This document shows, in pieces, positions 26,238 to 34,741 of a stretch of 64,000 nt of DNA. The translations under genes were made by a program, and so were the position numbers. The notes below the pieces were generated by a model. It made no database searches. It had not been told where the DNA came from and worked only from the letters and a program-made list of their open reading frames with translations. The stretch is from the NCBI GenBank assembly GCA_001429255.1, contig LMJI01000001.1, forward strand, positions 847,256 to 911,255, given 5' to 3'. Position 1 is the stretch's first letter, and every line of letters begins with the position of its first letter. The DNA comes from Cellulomonas sp. Root930. GTDB lineage: Bacteria; Actinomycetota; Actinomycetes; Actinomycetales; Cellulomonadaceae.

Positions 26238-27176
26238 TCACGACTGGAAGCACCGTAGGAAGGTCTCGGCCACGACGCGCATCCGCGCTTCGTGCTCGTG
26301 GATCTCGGCCGCCGGTGCAACGAAGTCGATGGACACAGTGACGTCTGTACCCGCGCTGCTCGGGGCGAGCGTGACGGTCCGATCCACCCGGGTCGGTGCC
26401 GTCAAGTACCGGACGGTCACGGATCGGCCGACATCCTGGGCGACGACCTCGAGCACCTGCACGAACGGAGGGTCCGACGCCACGATGCAGATCTGTTCGC
26501 CGACCTCTCCCACCGGGGTGTCGGGGAGTGCGACGACGCTCGCTGCGCCCTGCCCGGTGGCGTCGAGCAGGTCGACTCCGGTGGTGCGGACGGCGGGCCA
26601 CACCTCAGCCGGCGGTGCGGCAACCGTCCCGACGGCGACCGCCCGGCCGGCGGCCTGCGGGACGGGGTCGCGGTCGCGCCGGGCCGGATGCTCCGACTGT
26701 GCGGGCACGCCTGCAACATGTGCCGACATCCTCTCGAGTCGCGCGTCGAGGCTGGCGCTCGCGAGCGACACATGGGCTTCGAGCTCGTCCTTCGGTACGG
26801 TCGCGCGAACTCGATAGGTCAGCTCACAGCTGCTGGGGCCCAGAGGCTCGATGATCGAGGTCATCTCGATGCCGTTGGTCAGGTTCCGGCTGACCACACT
26901 GCGACCGGCCTCCATGTCGACGCGCTCGACGAGGGTCGCGCTGATCCGGTCGTCGTCGGCGCGGGCGAGGGTGACTCGTCGTTCGCCGACGAACCCGGCA
27001 GGCGTTCCCGGGACGACGAAGGTCCAGAGGTGCTCGGCGGCCGCGGTGCGTGCGAACAGCGCGGCATCGCTGACCAACTCCCACACCTCGGACGCGGGTG
27101 CCGAGATCAGCGCGCGGCGATCCACCACCATCGCCCCTGTCCCGCGTCCACGCCGTTGCCACCAGGTACGTCCCAT
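26238..27176 (-). CDS. Tandem SRPBCC (START-like) domain protein
   Basis: 312 aa from ATG 27176 with GGAGG eight bases upstream. Two START/Bet v1-like halves: residues ~15-155 (RALISAPASEVWELVSDAALFARTAAAEHLW ... SCELTYRVRATVP) and ~190-310 (AVGTVAAPPAEVWPAVRTTGVDLLD ... GTDVTVSIDFVAPAAEI). Such domains bind hydrophobic ligands. The tandem form suggests a lipid- or polyketide-binding protein; no catalytic residues are obvious. It diverges from the GH92 gene. Confidence 0.75.
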   Translation of the reverse strand: MGRTWWQRRGRGTGAMVVDRRALISAPASEVWELVSDAALFARTAAAEHLWTFVVPGTPAGFVGERRVTLARADDDRISATLVERVDMEAGRSVVSRNLTNGIEMTSIIEPLGPSSCELTYRVRATVPKDELEAHVSLASASLDARLERMSAHVAGVPAQSEHPARRDRDPVPQAAGRAVAVGTVAAPPAEVWPAVRTTGVDLLDATGQGAASVVALPDTPVGEVGEQICIVASDPPFVQVLEVVAQDVGRSVTVRYLTAPTRVDRTVTLAPSSAGTDVTVSIDFVAPAAEIHEHEARMRVVAETFLRCFQS

Positions 27177-27346
27177 CGAGCACCTCCGTCCTCGGTCTTC
27201 GGGTTCGGCATCGTCGACCTTGATGCCGTGCGCCCTCCGAAACCCCCCCGCAACACTCCGCACGTACCGTCCCCAGAACAGGCATGGACGCAGGCGTCTC
27301 CCGCACGCGACCCTGTCCCCACCCGGACGAGCGCAAGGAGCGGCGG

Positions 27347-29566
27347 ATGTTCGAACGCGTCGACCCCTTCATCGGCACGGAAGCCACGAGCCTGCCGCCG
27401 CAGCAGGGCATCGCCACCAGCTGGTGGTGGCCCAAGCCGCAGGTCGGCAACACGCACCCGGGTGCCACGTACCCGCTCGGCATGGTCAGCGCGTGCGCGT
27501 ACAGCGGCGCGTACCCGACGGGCTACGGCCGCTACGACCTCGGCACCGAGGGCCTCCCCACGGAGATGCACGAGCGCCAGGTGGCCAGCGGGTTCACGCA
27601 CTTCCAGCAGTCCGGCACGGGCGCCATCCGCAAGTACTACAACTACTTCCGCGTCACCCCGATGCTGCAGCCCCTGGACGGTCTCGGCGACGTGTGGGAG
27701 ATCGTCGACGAGGCCGCGGAGCCCGGGTACTACGCGGCCACGCTCGAGTCGGGGATCCGCGCGGAGATCACCGTCGGCCCCAAGTCGGCCGTCCACCGGT
27801 ACACGTTCCCCGCGCACCGCGATGCGCGGCTGGTGATCGACTTCTCGCTGGGCGGTCTGACGATCCCCTACGGCCGCACGGTGCCGCTGCGGGCGCACCT
27901 GCACTCGCTGAGCCCGGGGATCGCGCAGGGCGAGATCGTCGTCGAGGGTGCGCCGCTGGCCATCCACGTGGAGTGCGACGACCCGCGCTGGCGGCAGATG
28001 CTCTGGTACGACCGTCGGCTCATGCCGGGCGGCACGCGGCTGGACTTCGACCGCATCCGGCCGACCACCCTGCGGCCGTTCGGGCTCATGTGGGCCGGGC
28101 CGTCGGAGCCCGGTCAGGTGGTGGAGCTGCGGTTCGGGTTCTCGCTGCGCGGCGTGGACCAGGCGCGGGAGAACCTCGAGCGCGAGTGCGGTCCCGGGCC
28201 GTCCAGCTTTGCGACGAGGCGCGCGGCGACTGCGGAGAAGTGGCAGGAGAGCCTCGGCAAGATCCGGGTGGACACGCCGTCGAAGGACAAGCAGACCGTC
28301 TTCTCGACCGCGCTCTACCACTCGCTGATCAAGCCGTGCCTGGCGCTCGACGAGTCGCCGTTCTGGCCGACCGACGGCCCGTTCGCGTTCGACATCGCGA
28401 CCATGTGGGACATCTACCGGACGCAGCTGCCGCTGCTGACCACGCTCATGCCGGACAAGGCGATGGAGCTGGCGAACGCGCTCCTGTACATATCCGAGGA
28501 GGAGGGGAACCTCCCGATCGGGTACCGGATGGCCCGTGGCGCCGACCAGTTCAGCCGGCAGGCGAGCGCGCTGGCGCACACGTTCCTGTCCGACCTGTGC
28601 CAGCTGGGACTGCCCGGGATGGACTGGGACTGGGCGCTGGTGCACATGCACAACGACCTGCGCCGCACGTACGGCGAGGACTTCCTGCTCCGCGGCAAGG
28701 TGCACCCGATCAGCCACACGCTCGACCTGGCGTTCGGGTACTGGTGCACCTCTCAGATCGCGGCGCACGTCGGCGACCCGATGCTCGTCGAGCAGTTCAC
28801 GCCGCTGGCCGCGCGCTGGGTCAACGCGTTCGACGAGGAGACCGGCCTCCTGCAGGACTCCACGTACTACGAGGGCGGGCGCTGGAACTACTCGTTCCGG
28901 CTGCTGCACGACATGGCCGCGCGCATCAAGCTCTCGGGCGGCGATGACGCCTTCGTCGCGCAGCTCGACCAGTTCTTCGGGTTCGACGCCCCACCCGTGA
29001 AGCAGCCGGGGCTGCGACCGGACCTCGAGGAGATGGCGGCCGGCTACGCGCTCAACCGGTTCGAGGGCCTGAACAACGAGCCCGACATGGAGGCTCCCTG
29101 GTCCTACCACTACGCCGGCCGGCCCGACCGGACCGCCGAGGTGGTGCAGGCGATCGTGCAGAACCAGTTCGGCGTCGGCCGCGGCGGGCTGCCGGGCAAC
29201 GACGACTCCGGCGGGTTGAGCTCGTGGTTCGTCTGGGCCTCGCTGGGGATCTTCCCGGTCGCCGGCCAGAACCTGTTCCTGATCAGCGCGCCCGCGTGGC
29301 GGGAGTCGAGCATCGAGGTCGGCGACCGCAGCTTCGTCATCGAGACCTCAGGGTTCATCGAACCGACACCCGACGGACCTACGCAGTATGTACAGTCCGT
29401 CCACCTCGACGGTGAGCGTCTCGATCGCACGTGGCTGACCGGCACCGAGCTCCACCGCGGCGGACGCCTGCACCTGGAGCTCGGTCCGACGCCCAGCGCC
29501 TGGGGCACCACCGTCCGGCCCCCGTCCGTCAGCACGACCCCCCCGACCACCGCGCTGCGGCGCTGA
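27347..29566 (+). CDS. GH92 alpha-mannosidase-like glycoside hydrolase
   Basis: 739 aa from ATG 27347, preceded by AAGGAG. GH92 blocks are clear: VDPFIGT at the start, VGNTHPGATYPLGMV, the (alpha/alpha)6 core with FDIATMWDIYRTQLPLL, a probable acid Glu in YYEGGRWNYSF, and GLPGNDDSGGLSSWFVW carrying the conserved Asp pair. GH92 enzymes are calcium-dependent, inverting alpha-1,2/1,3-mannosidases. No signal peptide is visible, so it probably acts in the cytoplasm, unlike the exported Bacteroides enzymes. The next gene, a GT4 glycosyltransferase, starts 14 bases later. Confidence 0.88.
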   Translation: MFERVDPFIGTEATSLPPQQGIATSWWWPKPQVGNTHPGATYPLGMVSACAYSGAYPTGYGRYDLGTEGLPTEMHERQVASGFTHFQQSGTGAIRKYYNYFRVTPMLQPLDGLGDVWEIVDEAAEPGYYAATLESGIRAEITVGPKSAVHRYTFPAHRDARLVIDFSLGGLTIPYGRTVPLRAHLHSLSPGIAQGEIVVEGAPLAIHVECDDPRWRQMLWYDRRLMPGGTRLDFDRIRPTTLRPFGLMWAGPSEPGQVVELRFGFSLRGVDQARENLERECGPGPSSFATRRAATAEKWQESLGKIRVDTPSKDKQTVFSTALYHSLIKPCLALDESPFWPTDGPFAFDIATMWDIYRTQLPLLTTLMPDKAMELANALLYISEEEGNLPIGYRMARGADQFSRQASALAHTFLSDLCQLGLPGMDWDWALVHMHNDLRRTYGEDFLLRGKVHPISHTLDLAFGYWCTSQIAAHVGDPMLVEQFTPLAARWVNAFDEETGLLQDSTYYEGGRWNYSFRLLHDMAARIKLSGGDDAFVAQLDQFFGFDAPPVKQPGLRPDLEEMAAGYALNRFEGLNNEPDMEAPWSYHYAGRPDRTAEVVQAIVQNQFGVGRGGLPGNDDSGGLSSWFVWASLGIFPVAGQNLFLISAPAWRESSIEVGDRSFVIETSGFIEPTPDGPTQYVQSVHLDGERLDRTWLTGTELHRGGRLHLELGPTPSAWGTTVRPPSVSTTPPTTALRR

Positions 29567-29580
29567 CCCCAGGAGTCGCC

Positions 29581-30870
29581 GTGTTCCCGAACCGCCGTCT
29601 CGTCATCGTCGTCCGCGCCGACCCGGTCATCTGCGGGCACTCGGGCGAGGCCCGCAACCTCGCGGAGGCCGCCCTGCAGCGGGGTTTCGACGACGTCCGC
29701 ATCGTCACGTGGCCCATCGACCGGCTGCAGGCGACCGGCCTGCCGCTCAAGCCGCTCGACGGCGTGCTGCCCTACTCGCCGGGGATCACCGTCGAGCGCC
29801 CCGAGCCCGTCGGCGACTACAAGGTCCCCGACGGCCGCTGGCTCGCGGGGATCGTCGGCCGCCTGGTGGAGCTCTTCACCGACGGCGTCCCGACGGTCGC
29901 CATGTCCCTGTACCTGAGCCCGCACTCGCTCGCGGTGGCCGACGCCGTGCACGTCGCCCGACGGACCGGCCTGCCGGTGAACGTCACGACCGTCGCCGAG
30001 GCGGTCGGCTCCGACGTCACCAACGTGGTGCGCGCCTGCGTCGAGAAGGACGAGTTCGGTGCGGCCGCGCACGTGCTGTCCAGCTACCTCGAGCACGACG
30101 TGTGCCTGGCGGTCAGCGACTACACGCGCGAGCTGATCATCGCCGAGGCCGCCGCGATCGACGCCAAGCACGGCACCACGTTCGCCGCTCAGTGCCGCGA
30201 GCGCGTGACGGTCTCCTACCCGGCCATCGACGTGGGCTCGTACCTGGACCTCGACGCCGCCGAGACCGACCGCGTCCTGGCGTCCCGCGGCCTGGAGCGC
30301 GACGGCTACGTCCTGTTCCTGTCCCGCCTCGCGCACGCCAAGGGGGTCGACGACCTCATCGCCGGCTTCGCCGCCAGTCGCGCGGCCGACTCCCTCCGGC
30401 TGGTCGTCGCGGGCAGCGGACCCGACGCCGACCGGCTCCAGGAGCTCGCCGCCGCGTCGAGCGCCGCCGACCGGATCGTGTTCTTCGACGACGTCGACGA
30501 CGACGAGAAGGCCCACCTCATGGCCGCGTCCGCGTCGTACGTCCTGCCGAGCAAGCCGCGGCCAGAGTTCGTCGAGACGTTCGGGATCGCGCTGGCCGAG
30601 AAGATGCTCGCCGGCGGCGGCCCGGTCATCACCACCGACACGGGGGGCATCGGCGAGGCCGTCGGCGACACGGCGATCATCGTGCCGGTGGAGTCGCCGT
30701 CGTCCATCGCCGCGGCCCTGGACCGCGTGCTGACCATGTCTCCCGACGAGCGCGCCGGCTGGGAGACCCGCGCCCGCCTGCACGCGATGCAGTTCGACCG
30801 CGGGGCGGTGCTGGACGCGATCCTGGACCGCGTCGCCCGGGTCGAGCGGGTCCCGACGCCGGTCGGCTAG
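29581..30870 (+). CDS. GT4-type glycosyltransferase (glycogen synthase/mannosyltransferase fold)
   Basis: 429 aa from GTG 29581 with CAGGAG upstream. The C-terminal GT-B half shows YVLFLSRLAHAKGVDDLI, LVVAGSGPDADRL, FDDVDDDEKAHLMAAS and FVETFGIALAEKMLAGGGPVITTDTGGIGEAV, where the EX7E-type motif of family 4 is seen. It would transfer a sugar from a nucleotide donor to an unknown acceptor. Location behind GH92 suggests mannoside or storage-sugar metabolism. Its TAG stop shares CTAG with the stop of the opposite-strand DUF6493 gene. Confidence 0.85.
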   Translation: MFPNRRLVIVVRADPVICGHSGEARNLAEAALQRGFDDVRIVTWPIDRLQATGLPLKPLDGVLPYSPGITVERPEPVGDYKVPDGRWLAGIVGRLVELFTDGVPTVAMSLYLSPHSLAVADAVHVARRTGLPVNVTTVAEAVGSDVTNVVRACVEKDEFGAAAHVLSSYLEHDVCLAVSDYTRELIIAEAAAIDAKHGTTFAAQCRERVTVSYPAIDVGSYLDLDAAETDRVLASRGLERDGYVLFLSRLAHAKGVDDLIAGFAASRAADSLRLVVAGSGPDADRLQELAAASSAADRIVFFDDVDDDEKAHLMAASASYVLPSKPRPEFVETFGIALAEKMLAGGGPVITTDTGGIGEAVGDTAIIVPVESPSSIAAALDRVLTMSPDERAGWETRARLHAMQFDRGAVLDAILDRVARVERVPTPVG

Positions 30871-33392
30871 ACACCTCCTGAGTCCGACGGCCCGAGCGGC
30901 ACACGACGGCACGCGCGAGCGAGAGCGGACGAGCGCCGTCCGGCGGCTGCGTCGCGGAACGCCGCCGGCAGGTCGACCGTGCGACCCAGCGAGGTCGCGA
31001 GCGCGGCGACTGCGTCGACCCACCGTCCCGCGTCGCGCCGACCGACGACCGCGGGGAGAGTGGCGACGAGGATGTCCAGCACGAGCGCAGGGTCGACTTG
31101 CGATGCGTCGAGAAGCGACTCCAGGAGGCGGCTCCCGACGACCACGCGAGCAGCGAGCAGGAAGCCGATCTCGGACGCCACGTCCTGCGGGTGCGCAGCA
31201 GCACCGAGGTCGATCAGGGCGTCGGTGGCGACGGTCCGGGTGACGGGGTTGTTCGCGGCCATCCCGAGCACGAGCGCCGAGCACGTGACCGGTCCGACGG
31301 GTACCGTGCTGCGCCCGAGTGCGGCCAGCACCGGCTCCGCGGCGGACTGCTCTCGGGTGAGCGAGCGCCACAACCGCGGGTGGAGATGGGCCGCGAGCAG
31401 GTCGGGACGGTGCGGGACGAGCCACGGCCAGGACGCGGTGACCTGGGCGAACGCCGTGCCCCAGATCCCGTCCTCGGCCTCCAGCGCCGCACCCGGCAAC
31501 GGGTCGGAACGGTCGAGGACGGCTGCGATCAGGTCGCCAGCCGACCCTGGCGCACTCTCTCGGTCCACCCACGCGACGATGCCGTGGTGCACGGTGCCGG
31601 AGGTGTCGGTGGCTGATCCCACGACGCGCTCCCAGCGTGGGGCGTACGCCCGGAGGCGGTCGGCCTGCGCGTCGGGCACGCCGGACAGCTGCTCCGGTGG
31701 GACCCGAAGCATCGCAACTCCGTGATCGAGCGGCAGGTGCGCTGGGGCACTCCCGAGCCGCGCCGACAGGACCGCTGCCGGTATCGCGCCGTCGGTGGTG
31801 GTGGGTAGCGAGAGCAGCTGGGCTCCGCCGGTCGACACCGACCGGGCCACCTCGTGGATCCGGAGGGTGAGCAGTGCCGCGAGCGACCAGTCCGGCCGCC
31901 GCTTGTACTCGACCGAGAACTCTCGCTCACCGGTGTCAGCGGCGAAGTCGTACTCGTACGGCCGACCGCGATACCCGGGCCCGGGATCCGCGCCATCGAG
32001 CCACACCAGCGCGAGGGCGGCAAGGTCGGCGCGGACACCTGTCCCCGACCAGGCGTCGTCGGGCCAGGCGACCGTCGCGACCTCACGGGCGTGGGAGACC
32101 AGCGCCGCCGTTCCGGCGGCGGGTGCGGAGCGCGCCAGCCGTGCGACGCCCTCGAGCGCGCGCTCGACGTCGACCGGTTCGGACGCGTCCTCCAGCAGGC
32201 GGACGAAGAGCGCGAGCAGCTCGTCCGCGTCGGCGACGGGCACGACCGGCGTCGGGACGGTCTCGATGGTGGCCCGTGCCGGCGCCGGCGCCGGCAGCTC
32301 ACTCGGCGGCTCGGGGGGTCCGGTCAGCGTCGTCGCGCGCTCGCGGACGTCGGCGTTCCGATGCTGGAGCGCCACTGACGCGACGCTCGCGGCCTCCCGA
32401 GCCAGCTCGGGGTGAGCCTCGACGATCCGGTCGAGGAGGGCGAGCGCAGCCAGGGCGCTTCCCTTCTCCGGTCTGCCGAGGACGACGGCCAGCGAGGAGA
32501 GAGCTCCTGTCGTCACGGGTCGGAGCTCCGCGAGGCGTCGCAGGGCGAGGCCGACCACGGATCCGACCGGCATGGCGAGCAGCCGCACGTAGGTGTCCAC
32601 GCGGGCTGCGACCTCGGCACTCGTCGGCGCCAGTGCATCGTGCAGCCGGACGAACCACGTCAGGTCGACGGCTGCCCAGTCCCGGGAGAACGTGCCGAGC
32701 GTCGCATCCAGCAGCCGATCTCGCTCAAGCCTGCCCTCCCGGCTGAGCTCGAGGATCGCGTGCTGCCAGGTGAGGTCGGGCCGTGACGGCGCTGCTTCAC
32801 TTCCCGGCGCGGACCAGCTGTCGTCGACTCGCGCCAGCACGCGCCCGGAGCGCTCGGTGACGAAGAGTCGCCAGAGCTCGTCGTCGAGGATCCCGGAGGT
32901 GCCGCGCAGCCTGTCGACGAGCGTCTCGCCGGTCGGTGCCCCGAGCCGCATCTCCGGCAGGAGACCGGTGAGCATCGACATCGCATACTCGGGCGCGTCC
33001 GGCGTCGGGATGCAGCCCTCTTGTGCAAGGGCGTGCAGGAGAGGGAAGGCCGGCGCGGCGCCTCCGTCGCGCAGGAGCGCGGCGGGGAGCGCGGCGAGCC
33101 ACGCCGGTGACCGGTCGGTCAGGACCGCGACGGCGAGAGGCGCGGTACGACGGTCCAGCTGGTAGTACATGGCCACGTCCGCGACCTGCCGCGGCCCGCC
33201 GGCGAACCCGAGCACGACGAGCACCGACCCCGGCAGCCCCAGGAGCTGGCCCTCGAGCTTCGCTCGCAGGTGCGGCCACGCCGCCTTTCGCTCTTTCTCG
33301 GTAAGTGGTCCGAGTGCGGCGACGAGCTCGTCGAGGCGTGCCCTGTCGGCAGCCAGCTCCCAGACCCGCGTCGCGAGGTCGTCGTCAGCCAC
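30867..33392 (-). CDS. DUF6493-like HEAT-rich protein
   Basis: 841 aa from GTG 33392, whose start overlaps the end of the SWIM gene by eight bases, so the two are co-translated. It is almost wholly helical with alpha-solenoid-type repeats (LDATLGTFSRDWAAVDLTWFVRLHDAL; LAALALLDRIVEAHPELAREAASVASVALQHRNADVRERATTL). No enzymatic motif, signal or membrane segment is visible. It resembles DUF6493 proteins of actinobacteria. A diverged paralog lies on the other strand at 34742. Proposed role: a large scaffold acting with the SWIM protein; function is unknown. Confidence 0.8.
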   Translation of the reverse strand: MADDDLATRVWELAADRARLDELVAALGPLTEKERKAAWPHLRAKLEGQLLGLPGSVLVVLGFAGGPRQVADVAMYYQLDRRTAPLAVAVLTDRSPAWLAALPAALLRDGGAAPAFPLLHALAQEGCIPTPDAPEYAMSMLTGLLPEMRLGAPTGETLVDRLRGTSGILDDELWRLFVTERSGRVLARVDDSWSAPGSEAAPSRPDLTWQHAILELSREGRLERDRLLDATLGTFSRDWAAVDLTWFVRLHDALAPTSAEVAARVDTYVRLLAMPVGSVVGLALRRLAELRPVTTGALSSLAVVLGRPEKGSALAALALLDRIVEAHPELAREAASVASVALQHRNADVRERATTLTGPPEPPSELPAPAPARATIETVPTPVVPVADADELLALFVRLLEDASEPVDVERALEGVARLARSAPAAGTAALVSHAREVATVAWPDDAWSGTGVRADLAALALVWLDGADPGPGYRGRPYEYDFAADTGEREFSVEYKRRPDWSLAALLTLRIHEVARSVSTGGAQLLSLPTTTDGAIPAAVLSARLGSAPAHLPLDHGVAMLRVPPEQLSGVPDAQADRLRAYAPRWERVVGSATDTSGTVHHGIVAWVDRESAPGSAGDLIAAVLDRSDPLPGAALEAEDGIWGTAFAQVTASWPWLVPHRPDLLAAHLHPRLWRSLTREQSAAEPVLAALGRSTVPVGPVTCSALVLGMAANNPVTRTVATDALIDLGAAAHPQDVASEIGFLLAARVVVGSRLLESLLDASQVDPALVLDILVATLPAVVGRRDAGRWVDAVAALATSLGRTVDLPAAFRDAAAGRRSSALARACRRVPLGPSDSGGV

Positions 33393-34719
33393 GGGCCGCC
33401 AGCTCCACCGCCAGCACGTGCTTGCACGGCCCACGCGTGTCCTGGTGCCGCCCGTACCAGGGGCACGTGCACCTCGTGCCCGTCGCAGTCGTCCGGACGA
33501 CATACTCGATGTCGCCGCTGCGCACGCGCGCCACGTCGCCGTCCGCCTGCACGGCGCCGGCCTCGACGAGCGCGCGCGCGTCGGCGAGCCGCGGATGCAT
33601 GCCGAGAAGGACCGCCGGGTCGTACGGGAGCTCGCGGTGGAAGTAGCCGGCGTCGTGCGCGTCGTACCCGACCCGGCCTGCGGCGCCCAGCCGGCCGAGC
33701 GCACGCAGCACCCGCTCGGCGGGAAGTCCTGCGTCGCTCGCCAGCGCGAGGACGTCGATCCGCGGCTCGAAGGCGAGGAGCGCGGAGACCAGGTCCGCAT
33801 CGGCGGCGGAGTGTGCGTCAGCGAGGTCGCGGAGCACGCCGCCCTCGCCGGAGAACCCTCGGCCGACCTCGGGGCTGAGCGTGACCGACACCCGCGCATC
33901 CTGGAGGGAGAGCTCCCAGATGGCCGGGGCCGCGCCGACGACCGCAGGGGCGTATGCCCGCAATCCCGTTGCGAACCGCAGCAGCGGCTCCAGGACCCGC
34001 AGACGGTGTGCCCCTGCGACAGGCACCGACGACGGCGACGCTCGGCCGGCCAGCCGGAGACCACCCCCCGTCGACGTGGCCCACAGGAGGGCCGATCCGG
34101 TCCGGGGCAGACTCTGCACGAACCGTCGAGCCTCGACGGCGCCCATCTCCAGCACCGGAACCATCGTCGAGCCCGCCACCTGGACCTCCGCGAAGCCCTT
34201 GAGCCAGCGCTCGGGCAGCGGCACCTTCTCCTCTGTCACGGAGAAGGCAGCGGTGGTGACGGTCAGGTCCTCTCCGACCGACAGGTGCAGCGCGTCGTCG
34301 CCGCCGATGCCCGCGAGCGCCTGCCGCATCGGTGGGTTGACGTCGACGTTGGTCGTCCCCGTCGCCAGCGCGGGACCGCCCAGCGCTCCGGGAAGCACGT
34401 CGAGCCGCACGTGCACCCCGCAGCACGCGGAGAAGCTCTCGAACCGCAGCCGGTCCCCGTTGCTGGTGACCACCGGGTCCGCGGCGCGCAGGACCGCGGC
34501 CAGCATGCCGGGCGGCACGTAGAACCGGGTGCGCGCGACGCGGGCGACCATGAGCAGGGCGACCGCCATCTGCTCGGCGTGCCCGAGGGTGCCCTCGAAG
34601 AAGTGCGGGTTCGGGTCGAGCTCGCCGCCGCTGGTGGCCAGCCGCAGGTCGGGCAGCCCGTCGAGGACGCCGACCGATGACGGCCGGACGTACCGGTAGA
34701 CCTGCTCGACGGCCGCCAC
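33385..34719 (-). CDS. SWIM zinc-finger protein
   Basis: About 444 aa using GTG 34719; an upstream ATG at 34791 is possible but would overlap the divergent gene. The C-terminus carries the SWIM signature CxC-x(n)-CxH (CTCPWYGRHQDTRGPCKH), a zinc module that binds DNA or protein. The first ~330 residues are mixed alpha/beta with FYVPPGMLAAVL, STMVPVLEMGAVEARRFVQSL and LRVLEPLLRF. A winged-helix-like stretch precedes the SWIM motif (LALASDAGLPAERVLRALGRLGAAGRVGYD). The gene leads an operon with the DUF6493 gene. TACTCT precedes the GTG, suggesting a leaderless transcript. Confidence 0.82.
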   Translation of the reverse strand: MAAVEQVYRYVRPSSVGVLDGLPDLRLATSGGELDPNPHFFEGTLGHAEQMAVALLMVARVARTRFYVPPGMLAAVLRAADPVVTSNGDRLRFESFSACCGVHVRLDVLPGALGGPALATGTTNVDVNPPMRQALAGIGGDDALHLSVGEDLTVTTAAFSVTEEKVPLPERWLKGFAEVQVAGSTMVPVLEMGAVEARRFVQSLPRTGSALLWATSTGGGLRLAGRASPSSVPVAGAHRLRVLEPLLRFATGLRAYAPAVVGAAPAIWELSLQDARVSVTLSPEVGRGFSGEGGVLRDLADAHSAADADLVSALLAFEPRIDVLALASDAGLPAERVLRALGRLGAAGRVGYDAHDAGYFHRELPYDPAVLLGMHPRLADARALVEAGAVQADGDVARVRSGDIEYVVRTTATGTRCTCPWYGRHQDTRGPCKHVLAVELAARG

Positions 34720-34741
34720 AATCGCCGAGAGTAGGGCACTC